The notes under the pieces are model-generated. The model did no database searches, was not told where the DNA came from, and saw nothing but the letters and a program-made list of their open reading frames with translations. DNA of 64,000 bases, taken from Bacillus sp. EB600 (lineage in GTDB: Bacteria; Bacillota; Bacilli; Bacillales; Cytobacillaceae). Every line of letters begins with the position of its first letter. Position 1 is the first letter of the stretch. The stretch covers positions 1 to 64,000 of the forward strand of contig NZ_JAEVLT010000011.1 in assembly GCF_024494385.1 (NCBI RefSeq), given 5' to 3'. Shown here piece by piece: positions 22,322-32,184 of the stretch. Made by a program: the position numbers and the translations under genes.

Positions 22322-22381
22322 TCTAGCTGCAGCACCCAGCGACTAGTGACTTCACCTATACGTGCGCTTTCGCTTTTCCTA
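22322..22381 (-). repeat. Interspersed intergenic repeat, short reversed copy
   Basis: CTAGCTGCAGCACCCAGCGA, CTAGTGACTTC and CGCTTTCGCTTTTC match the repeat in reverse orientation, with the middle missing. It lies downstream of both convergent genes. Confidence 0.65.
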
Positions 22382-22383
22382 AT

Positions 22384-23001
22384 TCATACTTCTTTTGCAG
22401 AAGATGCTTCTTTAAAATCAAGCCAATTCATTTTCTGCGGGTAACGAAGGTGTGCCTTTTCAATCCCATTTGCAATTGTTTTAGCCATTCTTAGGACAAG
22501 ATTTAATCGTGTATTTTGGAGGACAAAGAACTCCATAAAACCACTCACATTTACAATTCCGGTGATATGGATTTGACCAACGGCAGGTAATTCTTTATTT
22601 ACTCCTGCACCTGGTTTAACAGGCCCATTACCTATTTCGATAAAGCCGACACTTTTAAATCTACCTAAACAGGCATCGATGCCAATGATAAAAGGATGAA
22701 AATGCTTTTCGTTAATTTCCTTGAGCTTTTCTTCGAGATTAACGGCATGAATGGGATCATCAAGTGTTCCATAATAGTAAAAGGATTGGAGCTTTTTTTC
22801 CTCTAGTAATGTACCAACAAGTGGTCCTAATGAATCACCAGTAGATCGATCAGTTCCAATGCAGACAAAAACAATTGGGCGGCTTGTCATTACTGGAAAA
22901 AAGGAAAGCAATTCTTCAGCTAGATTGTCTGCGGCCTGCTCTTCACTGTGGAATACTCTGGTACTAGCCCTCCTGTCAAAAAAACCAGATTTTAGATTCA
23001 T
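22384..23001 (-). CDS. yyaC: Spore protease-like protein YyaC
   Basis: A 205-aa member of the YyaC family, related in fold to the germination protease GPR and to hydrogenase-maturation proteases. It carries the signature VFVCIGTDRSTGDSLGPLVG and the GIDACLG segment. In B. subtilis yyaC lies in the same neighbourhood between spo0J and ychF. It is the only minus-strand gene in the right-hand core block. Exact activity is not established. Confidence 0.88.
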   Translation of the reverse strand: MNLKSGFFDRRASTRVFHSEEQAADNLAEELLSFFPVMTSRPIVFVCIGTDRSTGDSLGPLVGTLLEEKKLQSFYYYGTLDDPIHAVNLEEKLKEINEKHFHPFIIGIDACLGRFKSVGFIEIGNGPVKPGAGVNKELPAVGQIHITGIVNVSGFMEFFVLQNTRLNLVLRMAKTIANGIEKAHLRYPQKMNWLDFKEASSAKEV

Positions 23002-23140
23002 TTAGTCCACTCCCTAATATTAGTATTAACAGTATACGAACATTTTAAATAATCTATACATTTCTTTAAAAACTTCTATCTATGAAAAAAAATTGTTAAA
23101 ATAGATTTTGAAATAGATGGTTTCAGGGGGAGAATAAACT

Positions 23141-24028
23141 ATGGATGTTTCAAAAATGGGTATTTCGCAAAGTGTCGTCAATGAATTTTTAAATGAAAAA
23201 TCTTGGCTGGCTATTGGTACAGGAATCATCAAGATTGTTATCATATTAACTGTTGCGAATATCGTTATCCGGATCGGGAAAGTGACGATACACAATATTT
23301 TCAAAATTAGAGACCGTTCCCCATTCCGAACTTCTGAACGCCGTGAAGAGACTCTTGCAAAGCTGCTTGATAATGTCCTTTCATATGTGATTTATTTTAT
23401 TGTCTTTATGATGATTCTTTCCGTGATGAATATTGATGTGAAAGCATTGCTTGCCGGGGCGGGAATTGTTGGTTTGGCGATTGGTTTTGGTGCCCAAAGC
23501 TTGGTTAAAGATATTCTGTCAGGATTTTTTATCATTTTTGAAGACCAGTTTTCTGTTGGTGACCATATCCGTGTCGGGGAATATGAAGGCGATGTAGAAG
23601 CCATTGGCCTGCGAACAACGAAAATCAAGAACTGGACAGGCGAGCTTCACATTTTGCCTAATGGAACGATCAATCAAGTAACCAATTTTTCTTTAAACAA
23701 CAGTGTTGCAGTCGTTGATGTTGGAATCGCATATGAAGAGGATATTGAAAAGGCAGAGGGTGTCATTCAGGAGCTCCTTAATAAACTTCCTGGGCAATAT
23801 GAGGATTTAGTTAACGTACCCGAACTCTTAGGAGTTCAAAACTTAGGTCCTTCTGAAATTGTTTTAAGAATCGTAGCAGAAACCCTGCCGATGAAGCATT
23901 TTTATATTGCAAGAATGATTCGCAAAGAGGTTAAAATGAGACTTGACGAAAATGGAATTGAAATTCCTTTTCCTCGCCTTGTCATGTACTCGAGAAATGC
24001 TGTAGAGAAGAAGGAACCGAGTGTTTAA
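23141..24028 (+). CDS. Small-conductance mechanosensitive channel, MscS family
   Basis: A 295-aa MscS-type channel that opens under membrane tension to release solutes. It has membrane segments near residues 20-45, 75-100 and 105-125. The pore-lining helix is followed by the family signature FGAQSLVKDILSGFFII and FEDQFSVGDHI, and a cytoplasmic beta domain ends in IEIPFPR. The ATG follows AGGGGGAG. A small DUF951 gene follows 15 bp downstream and probably shares the transcript. Confidence 0.95.
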   Translation: MDVSKMGISQSVVNEFLNEKSWLAIGTGIIKIVIILTVANIVIRIGKVTIHNIFKIRDRSPFRTSERREETLAKLLDNVLSYVIYFIVFMMILSVMNIDVKALLAGAGIVGLAIGFGAQSLVKDILSGFFIIFEDQFSVGDHIRVGEYEGDVEAIGLRTTKIKNWTGELHILPNGTINQVTNFSLNNSVAVVDVGIAYEEDIEKAEGVIQELLNKLPGQYEDLVNVPELLGVQNLGPSEIVLRIVAETLPMKHFYIARMIRKEVKMRLDENGIEIPFPRLVMYSRNAVEKKEPSV

Positions 24029-24042
24029 AGGAGAGTGTGCAT

Positions 24043-24240
24043 ATGGAAGAAAAAGAGTTTGCACTCAATGATATTGTGGAAATGAAAAAAGCACATCCGT
24101 GTGGAACGAATCGTTGGAAAGTTATTCGGATGGGAATGGATGTTAGAATCAAATGTGAGGGCTGTTCCCATAGCGTCTTAATTCCAAGAAAAGAATTTTC
24201 CCGGAAAATGAAAAAAGTTTTAGTAAAGCATGAAGACTGA
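24043..24240 (+). CDS. DUF951 protein
   Basis: A 65-aa protein beginning MEEKEFALNDIVEMKKAHPC, with the conserved HPCGTNRWKVIRMGMDVRIKCEGC pattern (Cys-Gly and C-x2-C residues) of DUF951. Function is unknown; the family commonly sits next to mscS and ychF in Bacilli. The ATG at 24043 has GGAG 9 nt upstream; a GTG two codons earlier is possible. Confidence 0.9.
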   Translation: MEEKEFALNDIVEMKKAHPCGTNRWKVIRMGMDVRIKCEGCSHSVLIPRKEFSRKMKKVLVKHED

Positions 24241-24269
24241 AAAAGGGTTAGTCTCATGCTTCTTTTTTA

Positions 24270-24443
24270 ATAGAAAAGCGGAAGCGCCCGTTTAGCGACG
24301 TATGGACTGGAGCACACCGACTGAGATAAAGGAAACACGAAGAGCGATAGCGATTCGATGTTGACTTATCGTAGGGAGATGGGCGAAGTACACTAGTCGC
24401 TGGGCGCTGCAGCTAGACAATAGAAAAGCGGAAGCGCCCGTTT
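24270..24443 (+). repeat. Interspersed intergenic repeat, full-length reference copy
   Basis: Both ends carry the same TAGAAAAGCGGAAGCGCCCG, at 24271 and 24421. Between them come AGCGACGTATGGACTGGAGC, ACACCGACTGAGATAAAGGA, TTCGATGTTGACTTATCG, GGGCGAAGTACACTAGTCGC and TGCAGCTAGACAA. Partial copies lie at 4173, 8090, 11460, 22322, 27741, 34241 and 38876. No open frame is conserved between copies. Confidence 0.85.
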
Positions 24444-24488
24444 AACTTTATACTGATCTTTAAATAAAAATTTTTGGGGGTGGAGAAT

Positions 24489-26498
24489 TTGGCTGAAACT
24501 CATCAATCAGCATGCCCATTAAACTGCTGGGATAGCTGCGGTTTTCAAGTAACCATTGAAAATGGGAAAGTTACAAAGGTGGATGGTGACCCCTTCCACC
24601 CCATCACCAAAGGAAAAATTTGCGGCCGCGGCCGCATGCTTGAAACGAGGGCCAATTCCTCCAAGCGGTTACTGCAGCCATTAAAAAAAGTAAATGGTGA
24701 ATTTAAACCAATCTCTTGGGACCGGGCAATTGATGAAATCGCGGCTAAATTAATGGAAATTAAGAATAAATTCGGTTCAACAGCTGTACTTCATAGCCAT
24801 GACTATGCCAATAATGGAATACTGAAGAATGTGGATCAACGTTTTTTTAATTGCTATGGAGGTGTCACGGAATTAACAGGTTCGCTCTGCTGGGGTTCTG
24901 GCATTGAGGCCCAGCACTGGGATTTTGGCAATGCCCATGCACATGCCCCCGAAGATCTCGTAAATAGTAAAAATATTATCATTTGGGGAAGAAATGTTGC
25001 CCGCACAAATATGCACTTTTATGAAAATCTTCTTGAAGCAAAGCAACGCGGTGCTAGAATTTTTGTGATTGATCCACTTTTTAATGGTACTGCAAAAATA
25101 GCTGATCAGTTTATTTCGATAAAACCAGGCATGGATGGACTGCTAGCTGCGGGAATTATCAAGGAAATCCTGCGACTGGGGTTAGAGGATCACAGTTTTA
25201 TAGATCACTATACTTATGGATTTACTGATTTACTAGAATTACTGCATGAAGTTTCTTTGGAGGAAATTAGTCGAATGACAGAAGTTCCTATCGAGATAAT
25301 GACCTCTTTAGCTAAAGTCTATGCTGATAAGCCGACATCAACCTATATGGGCCTCGGCATGCAGCGTTACAGTAATGGCGGCAACACGATTAGGTTCATT
25401 GATGCAGTTGCCGCGGTAAGCGGAAACATCGGCATTCCCGGCGGCGGGGCCAATTACGCGAACCTTCAAGTCGGTCAGAGCTTTGTTTTTGAAGCACTAA
25501 CACTTCCCGGACGTAAGCTAAAAAGTAGACAGTTTTCGATTATGAAGCAGGCAGAGGATATAATAGCTGCAAAGGATCCAAAGATAGAAATGATTATTGT
25601 TACCTGCGGCAATCCGCTTACCCAAGTTCCGGACTCGTCAGTTGTTAAAAAAGCCTTTTCCTCTGTCCCTACGCTTGTTGTGATTGAACAATTTATGACC
25701 GATACGGCGCAAATCGCCGATTATGTATTGCCAACGACAATGGCTTTCGAAGAAGAAGATTTATATTACTCATCGATGTATCACCATTACGTTAATTATG
25801 GCCCAAAGCTTATTGAGGCACCTGGGGAAGTAAGGTCAGACTTATGGATCTGGACGGAGCTTGCGGGCCGGCTTGGGTTTGGAAAGAATTTTGCTTTTTC
25901 CAGAGAAGAATGGCTGCAAATGTGTCTGGAGCAGCTGGCTGAAAAAAGGATCAGTCTTGAAAGGCTGAAAGAACTGCACACACTTGAATTACCGGTTAAA
26001 AAAGTGCCTTGGGCTGACCATCATTTTGATACTCCAAGTGGAAAATATGAATTCACTTCATGTTTAGGTCAAACTAAGAGCGGAAATGGGTTACTGCAGC
26101 TATCCCTCCCTCTTGAATCAAAATGGAGTAGTATAGAATTGGCTAAAAAATATCCTTACAGTCTGCTGACCATTCATCCTTTACGGTCTAATCATTCGCA
26201 AAATTATCATCTATGGAAAAATGAGCCGGTTGTAAAAGTAGAGGTTGCGAAAAATATTGCTGAATCTCTCGACTTGCACAATGGTGACCATGTCAGAGTA
26301 TGGAATGACCGCGGCGAAATAAAGGGCGTGGTTTGGATTGGAATCAAAATTCATCATGATACGATCAATATTGATGAAGGAATCTGGAGCAAATTTGGCG
26401 GGCCTGTCAATATCCTCACATCAAGCCGTCCATCAGATAACGGTCTTGGAAGTACACTGTATGATTGTCTTGTTACTATTGAAAAAATTGAAGCATAA
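24489..26498 (+). CDS. yyaE: Molybdopterin-dependent oxidoreductase (YyaE type)
   Basis: A 669-aa member of the molybdopterin oxidoreductase (DMSO reductase) superfamily. The N-terminal Fe4S4 motif reads CPLNCWDSC with a fourth Cys in KICGRG. The large molybdopterin domain contains GSLCWGSGIEAQHWDFG and PGGGANYANL, and a C-terminal dinucleotide-binding domain contains LLTIHPLRSNHSQNYHLW. The physiological substrate is unknown. The start is probably TTG at 24489 after GGGGGTGGAG; GTG at 24480 is an alternative. The position before ychF matches B. subtilis yyaE. Confidence 0.9.
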   Translation: MAETHQSACPLNCWDSCGFQVTIENGKVTKVDGDPFHPITKGKICGRGRMLETRANSSKRLLQPLKKVNGEFKPISWDRAIDEIAAKLMEIKNKFGSTAVLHSHDYANNGILKNVDQRFFNCYGGVTELTGSLCWGSGIEAQHWDFGNAHAHAPEDLVNSKNIIIWGRNVARTNMHFYENLLEAKQRGARIFVIDPLFNGTAKIADQFISIKPGMDGLLAAGIIKEILRLGLEDHSFIDHYTYGFTDLLELLHEVSLEEISRMTEVPIEIMTSLAKVYADKPTSTYMGLGMQRYSNGGNTIRFIDAVAAVSGNIGIPGGGANYANLQVGQSFVFEALTLPGRKLKSRQFSIMKQAEDIIAAKDPKIEMIIVTCGNPLTQVPDSSVVKKAFSSVPTLVVIEQFMTDTAQIADYVLPTTMAFEEEDLYYSSMYHHYVNYGPKLIEAPGEVRSDLWIWTELAGRLGFGKNFAFSREEWLQMCLEQLAEKRISLERLKELHTLELPVKKVPWADHHFDTPSGKYEFTSCLGQTKSGNGLLQLSLPLESKWSSIELAKKYPYSLLTIHPLRSNHSQNYHLWKNEPVVKVEVAKNIAESLDLHNGDHVRVWNDRGEIKGVVWIGIKIHHDTINIDEGIWSKFGGPVNILTSSRPSDNGLGSTLYDCLVTIEKIEA

Positions 26499-26525
26499 GC
26501 AGCTGTCAATACAGCTGCTTTCTTT
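26497..26525 (+). terminator. Terminator after yyaE
   Basis: AAGCAGCTGT and ACAGCTGCTT form a perfect 10-bp stem with a 4-nt loop followed by TCTTT. Confidence 0.88.
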
Positions 26526-26636
26526 ATGACAGCTTGTCTTTTTCCCTTTAAATGCCTATAATTGTGTGAGGCTTTTTATTATTTTTAACATAATGAAAAC
26601 TTATGATAGATAACTTTTAAGAGGAGTGACATAGGA

Positions 26637-27737
26637 ATGGCTTTAACAGCTGGTATTGTTGGTTTACCGAATGTTGGTAAGTCTACATTATTCAATGCAA
26701 TTACCCAGGCAGGAGCAGAGGCTGCCAACTATCCGTTCTGTACGATTGACCCAAATGTAGGAATCGTTGAGGTTCCAGATGAGCGCTTAAACAAGCTGAC
26801 AGAGCTTGTACACCCGAAAAAAACAGTTCCTACCACCTTTGAATTTACGGATATTGCGGGAATCGTGAAGGGTGCAAGCAAAGGTGAGGGATTAGGAAAT
26901 AAATTTCTTTCTCATATTCGCCAAGTAGATGCCATCTGTGAAGTTGTTCGTTGCTTTGAGGATGAGAACGTCACCCATGTAGCCGGAAAGGTAGATCCCA
27001 TCTCTGATATCGAAACAATTAACTTAGAATTAATTTTGGCAGATATGGAAACAGTGGAAAAACGAATTTCCCGTGTTGAAAAGTTGGCTAAACAAAAAGA
27101 TAAAGAATCAGTGGCTGAATTTGAAGTTCTTTCGATGCTTCGTGACGGATTTGAGGCTGAAAAACCCGCACGTGCAGTGGAATTTACTGAAGAGCAATTG
27201 AAGATTGCAAAAGGACTAAATCTATTAACGATCAAACCTGTTTTATATGTTGCAAATGTCAGTGAAGATGATGTAGCCGATCCTTCAGCAAATGAATACG
27301 TTCAAAAGGTACGTGACTTTGCCACAGCTGACCAAGCAGAGGTCATTGTTGTTTGTGCAAAAATTGAAGAGGAAATTGCCGAGCTTGAAGGTGAAGAAAA
27401 AGCAATGTTTTTACAGGAGCTGGGAATTAAGGAGTCAGGTCTTGACCAATTAATCCGGGCTGCCTACAGTTTGCTTGGACTAGCTACCTACTTCACTGCA
27501 GGTGTTCAGGAGGTACGGGCATGGACATTCCGGAAAGGAATGAAAGCCCCACAATGTGCCGCTATTATTCACACTGATTTTGAACGCGGGTTTATTCGTG
27601 CTGAAACAGTTTCCTATGAGGACTTACTGGCTGGTGGAAGTATGGTTGCTGCCAGAGAAGCAGGTAAAGTAAGACTGGAAGGTAAAGATTATGTAGTAAA
27701 AGATGGAGATGTCATGCACTTCCGTTTCAATGTATAA
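26637..27737 (+). CDS. ychF: Ribosome-binding ATPase YchF
   Basis: A 366-aa Obg-family NTPase with GLPNVGKSTLFNAIT (G1) and DIAGIVKGASKGEGLGNKFL (G3). An NVSED segment in place of the usual NKxD explains its ATP preference. A coiled-coil arm and C-terminal TGS domain (KAPQCAAIIHTDFERGFIRA) follow. It is involved in translation and stress responses. The ATG follows AAGAGGAG. Confidence 0.97.
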   Translation: MALTAGIVGLPNVGKSTLFNAITQAGAEAANYPFCTIDPNVGIVEVPDERLNKLTELVHPKKTVPTTFEFTDIAGIVKGASKGEGLGNKFLSHIRQVDAICEVVRCFEDENVTHVAGKVDPISDIETINLELILADMETVEKRISRVEKLAKQKDKESVAEFEVLSMLRDGFEAEKPARAVEFTEEQLKIAKGLNLLTIKPVLYVANVSEDDVADPSANEYVQKVRDFATADQAEVIVVCAKIEEEIAELEGEEKAMFLQELGIKESGLDQLIRAAYSLLGLATYFTAGVQEVRAWTFRKGMKAPQCAAIIHTDFERGFIRAETVSYEDLLAGGSMVAAREAGKVRLEGKDYVVKDGDVMHFRFNV

Positions 27738-27740
27738 GAA

Positions 27741-27770
27741 GAAAAGCGGAAGAGCCCATTTAGCGGCCTG
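27741..27770 (+). repeat. Interspersed intergenic repeat, end fragment
   Basis: AGAAAAGCGGAAGAGCCCAT and TTTAGCGGCC directly after ychF match only the left end of the repeat family. Confidence 0.55.
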
Positions 27771-27858
27771 TATCAAAGGTGGAAAAATTATAGCTCCGCA
27801 GATTGTACTGCGGAGCATACTTCATTTACCGGGAAATACTTTTAAAACCTAATAAGTA

Positions 27859-27887
27859 TTGCTTTTAAGGAAAAGCTATGCTATACT
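27859..27887 (+). promoter_or_regulatory. rpsF operon promoter
   Basis: -35 TTGCTT (27859-27864) and -10 TATACT (27882-27887) are spaced 17 bp apart and are followed by the S6 leader hairpins. This would drive rpsF-ssb-rpsR. Confidence 0.75.
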
Positions 27888-27912
27888 TTTAACTTGTGAG
27901 TAATGAACAATT

Positions 27913-27951
27913 GCTCCTTGCCCATTTAGGGCCGTTTAGACCAAAAGGAGG
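27913..27951 (+). promoter_or_regulatory. rpsF leader, probable S6:S18-binding motif
   Basis: CTCCTT (27914-27919) pairs with AAGGAG (27945-27950), the Shine-Dalgarno region of rpsF. An inner GCCC/GGGC hairpin is followed by CCGTTTAGACC. This two-stem shape with a CCG on the 3' side fits the known bacterial S6:S18 autoregulatory element, in which the ribosomal protein pair represses its own operon. Called from shape and position only. Confidence 0.55.
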
Positions 27952-27959
27952 TGACAGTG

Positions 27960-28247
27960 ATGAGAAAGTACGAAATTATGTACATCATCCGCCCGAATAT
28001 TGAAGATGAAGCGAAAAAAACTCTTGTTGAGCGTTTTAACACAATTCTTAAAGATAACGGTGCGGAGTCTGTAGAAGCTAAAGACTGGGGTAAACGCCGT
28101 CTTGCATATGAAATCAATGATTTCCGTGATGGTTACTACCAGATCGCAAATGTAACAGCTACTTCTGCTGCGGTTGAGGAATTCACCCGTTTAGCAAAGA
28201 TCAGCGAAGATATCATTCGCTACATCGTAATTAAAGATGAAAAATAA
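27960..28247 (+). CDS. rpsF: 30S ribosomal protein S6
   Basis: A 95-aa protein of the small-subunit platform that pairs with S18. It has a typical start [20 protein letters not shown] and the conserved [10 protein letters not shown] segment. The ATG at 27960 has AGGAGG 8 nt upstream. It is first gene of rpsF-ssb-rpsR. Confidence 0.98.
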   Translation: MRKYEIMYIIRPNIEDEAKKTLVERFNTILKDNGAESVEAKDWGKRRLAYEINDFRDGYYQIANVTATSAAVEEFTRLAKISEDIIRYIVIKDEK

Positions 28248-28270
28248 GATTTGATATAAATTTTTCCGGA

Positions 28271-28300
28271 AAGTAAATGTTTCACATGGAACATTTACTT
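28271..28300. promoter_or_regulatory. rpsF-ssb hairpin with parS-like core
   Basis: AAGTAAATGTT and AACATTTACTT form a perfect 11-bp stem around an 8-nt loop. The core TGTTTCACATGGAACA (28278-28293) matches parS at 14 of 16 positions. No T run follows. It may be an mRNA structure controlling ssb or a weak Spo0J site. Confidence 0.55.
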
Positions 28301-28321
28301 GAAGAAAAGGAGTTGATTCTG

Positions 28322-28834
28322 ATGATGAATCGCGTCGTACTTGTTGGCAGGTTGACCAAAGACCCTGACTTGCGTTATACGCCAAATGGTGTTCCGGTTG
28401 CGACCTTTACTTTAGCTGTGAATCGTACCTTTACGAATCAGCAGGGTGAACGGGAAACAGATTTTATTAACTGTGTTGTTTGGCGACGTCCAGCTGAAAA
28501 CGTAGCTAACTTTTTGAAAAAGGGAAGTTTAGCAGGTGTTGATGGCCGAATCCAAACCCGCAACTACGAAGGACAAGACGGAAAGCGCGTTTATGTGACA
28601 GAAGTTTTGGCTGAAAGTGTTCAGTTTTTAGAACCTAAAAATGCTGCCGGTGCCGGTAGAGGCGACAATGATCATTTTAATGCACCAAGGGAACAAAATG
28701 CTCCTTATGGAGGCAATAATAATAATCAGAATCAACGGCAAAACAATAATAATCAAGGTTTTACTCGAATGGATGATGACCCGTTTGCAGGAAGCGGTCA
28801 AATTGATATTTCTGATGATGATCTTCCATTCTAA
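28322..28834 (+). CDS. ssb: Single-stranded DNA-binding protein SsbA
   Basis: A 170-aa essential SSB. The OB fold occupies residues 1-110 ([40 protein letters not shown]). A flexible Asn/Gln/Gly-rich linker follows, and the acidic tip DISDDDLPF recruits replication and repair partners. GGAG lies 9 nt upstream of the ATG at 28322; the next codon is also ATG. It is co-transcribed with rpsF and rpsR. Confidence 0.98.
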   Translation: MMNRVVLVGRLTKDPDLRYTPNGVPVATFTLAVNRTFTNQQGERETDFINCVVWRRPAENVANFLKKGSLAGVDGRIQTRNYEGQDGKRVYVTEVLAESVQFLEPKNAAGAGRGDNDHFNAPREQNAPYGGNNNNQNQRQNNNNQGFTRMDDDPFAGSGQIDISDDDLPF

Positions 28835-28837
28835 TAA

Positions 28838-29113
<276 letters not shown>

Positions 29114-29135
29114 GTAATATTTTTTAAAAAACAAA

Positions 29136-29174
29136 AGGCAGTTAGGGAGATTCCCTGCTGCCTTTTTCTTTTTT
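29136..29174 (+). terminator. Terminator after rpsR
   Basis: AGGCAG and AGGGA pair with TCCCT and CTGCCT, followed by TTTTTCTTTTTT, closing the rpsF-ssb-rpsR operon. Confidence 0.9.
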
Positions 29175-29241
29175 AGTTGAATCAAAGAGACTAACTAGCT
29201 ACAATATAGGGATAAGGGTTTAATGATATAGGGGTGAAAAA

Positions 29242-30186
29242 TTGAATAACGTACGTAAGTTAACTGAGGGAGCTATCCTTTTAGCTGCTTTTACTGTTTT
29301 ATTATTAATTACGATCTATGCTCCAGTAATCGGTGTGATTGTAAACTTTGTATTGCCTCTGCCGTTTATCTTATTCGCTGCAAAAAATGATTTGAAAAGT
29401 ATCCTTGTTTTTACGATCGCTTCCCTATTGATTTCGTTTATTGCCGGTACAATCATCGCTTTACCACTTACACTTACATATGGACTCACCGGGGTAATAA
29501 TGGGATACTTAATCCAAAAAAACAGAAGCAGAACGGCTATTTTAATTGCTGGTTCCATTATCTTCCTATTGAGCCTTGTAATCCAATATGTCGTTAGTGC
29601 AGCTTTATTCCATTTTAATTTTATAGATGAACTGATTAAAACTATGCGTGACTCCCTATCCATGTCATCGGACATTCTAAAGGGATTTGGCCAGCAGAAG
29701 GAAAGCCAGAAGGCTCTAAAACAATTTGAACAAGCTTTAGATTTAATTAAGACTCTAGTTCCGAGTTTGTTTGTCATGTGGTCATTTGTCTCTGTTTTCA
29801 TCATTCAGTTACTTTCCGTCCCTATTTTAAAAAGGTTCGGTATCCAGATTGGAAACTGGAAGCCGTTTAGAGAGATCAGTCTGCCAAGAAGCCTTTTATG
29901 GTACTATCTGGCTGCAATGATCTTAGGGATGCTAATTCATCCGCAAGCAGGTACCTATTGGAATGCAGCGTTAACCAATCTTAATTATATTCTGCAAATG
30001 TTTATGTTGTTTCAAGGTTTAACCTTCGTCTTTTATTACTTTCATCAAAGAGGGGCAGCCAAGTCCCTGCCGATTATCATTACAGTTATGGCGTTTATCA
30101 TGCCAATTCTTCTTTATATTATAGGGATATTAGGTATAATTGATTTAGGCTTTGGATTACGAAGACGTGGTGAAAAAAAACAGTAA
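29242..30186 (+). CDS. yybS: DUF2232 membrane protein YybS
   Basis: A 314-aa polytopic membrane protein of the YybS/DUF2232 family, with about eight hydrophobic helices and a soluble insertion near residues 130-165. It is always found just upstream of gdpP and rplI in Bacilli; function is not established. The start is TTG after GGGGTG, and gdpP begins 24 bp after its stop. Confidence 0.9.
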   Translation: MNNVRKLTEGAILLAAFTVLLLITIYAPVIGVIVNFVLPLPFILFAAKNDLKSILVFTIASLLISFIAGTIIALPLTLTYGLTGVIMGYLIQKNRSRTAILIAGSIIFLLSLVIQYVVSAALFHFNFIDELIKTMRDSLSMSSDILKGFGQQKESQKALKQFEQALDLIKTLVPSLFVMWSFVSVFIIQLLSVPILKRFGIQIGNWKPFREISLPRSLLWYYLAAMILGMLIHPQAGTYWNAALTNLNYILQMFMLFQGLTFVFYYFHQRGAAKSLPIIITVMAFIMPILLYIIGILGIIDLGFGLRRRGEKKQ

Positions 30187-30210
30187 CAACAATTTTTAGG
30201 AGCTGAAACA

Positions 30211-32184
30211 ATGCCTACATTTATAGAAAAGCGGTCAATTCGGTATCCCTTTTACGGGTTAACAGGCATTACAGTAGTGCTTCTTATTGTCTTGTTTTTG
30301 TATAATTGGATATTAAGTTTAGCCGGGCTGGTTGCAATCATTTTGCCGATCTACTATATGTTTTTAATTGATAAACGGCAGAGAAAGGAATTAGAAGATT
30401 ACATTGCTACCCTGTCATACCGAATTAAACGAGTTGGTGAAGAAGCCCTGCTTGAGATGCCCATTGGGATCATGCTTATAAATAATGAGTATGTAATCGA
30501 ATGGACCAATCCTTTTCTAGCATCGTGTTTTGATGAGGATACACTTGGTGGCAGGTCTCTCTACGATGTGGCAGAATCACTTATCCCTTTAATTAAACAG
30601 GAAGTTGAAACAGAGATTATTAAGCTCCACGATCGAAAATTCCGTGTCATTTTAAAACGGGATGAGCGGCTTCTCTACTTTTTTGATATAACGGAGCAGG
30701 CCGAAATAGAAAAAATGTACCTGAATGAACGAACAACCATTGCAGTCATCTTTTTAGACAACTATGATGAACTAACACAAGGCATGGATGATCAAATGCG
30801 CAGCAATCTGAATAGTCTTGTGATTTCCATTTTAAATAAATGGGCACAAGAAAATGGTATATTTTTTAAAAGGGTATCGTCCGAACGTTTTATTGCTGTT
30901 TTTAATGAGGGAATCCTGCAGGCTCTTGAAAAGAGTAAGTTCTCCATTCTTGACGATGTCAGGGAAATGACATCCAAACAAAATGTTTCTTTTACGTTAA
31001 GTATTGGTGTTGGGACTGGCGTCTCCTCTTTGCCTGAATTAGGAACACTTGCCCAATCAAGTCTTGATTTAGCATTGGGCCGGGGCGGTGACCAGGTTGT
31101 CATTAAGCAGGCGGATGGCAAGGTGAAGTTTTATGGAGGTAAGACCAACCCGATTGAGAAACGAACGAGAGTAAGGGCAAGGGTCATCTCTCATGCTTTA
31201 AAGGAATTAATTAATGAGAGTGATAAAGTCATTATAATGGGGCATAAAAATCCTGATATGGATGCGATTGGGGCTTCAATTGGAATCTACAAGGTGGCCC
31301 AGATGAATCAAAAGGATGCCTATATTGTTGTAAACTTTCAAGAAATTGATAAAGGTGTACAACGGCTTGTAAGGGAAATTCGCCAAAATGAACAGTTACT
31401 TTCGTACTTTATTGGACCTGAGGAAGCATTAGAAATTGCTACCGATAAAACTTTACTTGTGGTTGTTGATACGCATATATCAGGTCTAGTTATTGAAGAA
31501 CGACTCTTAAATAGCATCGACAAGGTTGTGGTAATTGACCATCACCGCCGCGGCGAGGATTTTATCAAAAACCCTCTATTGGTTTATATGGAGCCATATG
31601 CTTCATCTACTTCAGAGCTTGTTACAGAGTTGTTGGAATACCAACCAAAACGTGGAAAAATCGATATGCTTGAAGCTACTGCTCTATTAGCGGGTATCAT
31701 TGTTGATACAAAGAGCTTTACGTTACGGACAGGCTCACGGACCTTTGACGCGGCGTCATACTTAAGAGCTCAAGGTGCTGATACTGTTCTCGTTCAAAAG
31801 TTCCTGCGTGAAGACATAGAGTCGTATCTGAAAAGGTCCAAGTTAATTGAGACCGTAGAATTTTATAAAGAGGGAATTGCCATTGCTCATGGTAATGATC
31901 AACAGTTTCATGATCAGGTTTTAATTGCCCAAGCTGCAGATACATTGCTGACTTTAGATGGTGTCATTGCTTCTTTCGTCATCTCCAAGCGAAGCGAGGA
32001 CCAGATTGGAATTAGTGCAAGATCACTTGGGGATGTAAATGTCCAGGTCATTATGGAACACCTTAAGGGTGGAGGCCATCTTACGAATGCGGCAACCCAG
32101 CTTTCCGGTGTAACTATTGAAGAGGCCGAAGCACAGCTGAAGCAGTCAATTGACGAATACATTGAAGGAGGAAAAAAAGAATGA
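30211..32184 (+). CDS. gdpP: Cyclic-di-AMP phosphodiesterase GdpP
   Basis: A 657-aa membrane enzyme that hydrolyses c-di-AMP to pApA and so tunes potassium balance, wall stress and beta-lactam tolerance. Two membrane helices lie at residues 12-55. A degenerate PAS domain and a degenerate GGDEF domain ([13 protein letters not shown]) follow. Then come the catalytic DHH domain ([29 protein letters not shown]) and the DHHA1 domain with GGGHLTNAA. The stop overlaps the rplI start by 4 bases. Confidence 0.97.
   Translation: MPTFIEKRSIRYPFYGLTGITVVLLIVLFLYNWILSLAGLVAIILPIYYMFLIDKRQRKELEDYIATLSYRIKRVGEEALLEMPIGIMLINNEYVIEWTNPFLASCFDEDTLGGRSLYDVAESLIPLIKQEVETEIIKLHDRKFRVILKRDERLLYFFDITEQAEIEKMYLNERTTIAVIFLDNYDELTQGMDDQMRSNLNSLVISILNKWAQENGIFFKRVSSERFIAVFNEGILQALEKSKFSILDDVREMTSKQNVSFTLSIGVGTGVSSLPELGTLAQSSLDLALGRGGDQVVIKQADGKVKFYGGKTNPIEKRTRVRARVISHALKELINESDKVIIMGHKNPDMDAIGASIGIYKVAQMNQKDAYIVVNFQEIDKGVQRLVREIRQNEQLLSYFIGPEEALEIATDKTLLVVVDTHISGLVIEERLLNSIDKVVVIDHHRRGEDFIKNPLLVYMEPYASSTSELVTELLEYQPKRGKIDMLEATALLAGIIVDTKSFTLRTGSRTFDAASYLRAQGADTVLVQKFLREDIESYLKRSKLIETVEFYKEGIAIAHGNDQQFHDQVLIAQAADTLLTLDGVIASFVISKRSEDQIGISARSLGDVNVQVIMEHLKGGGHLTNAATQLSGVTIEEAEAQLKQSIDEYIEGGKKE

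Noticed and set aside
24186..24210. TTTTCCCGGAAAAT in the DUF951 gene as a Noc site
   Set aside because: It matches the Noc consensus at only 12 of 14 positions and lies in coding sequence, so chance is a sufficient explanation.
27793..27816. GCTCCGCAG/CTGCGGAGC hairpin as ychF terminator
   Set aside because: The 9-bp stem is perfect but is followed by ATACTTCATTT rather than a T run; it could serve the other strand, where no gene ends.
29316..29804. 162-codon minus-strand frame inside yybS
   Set aside because: It is antisense to a conserved membrane-protein gene, and its composition reflects the complement of hydrophobic codons.
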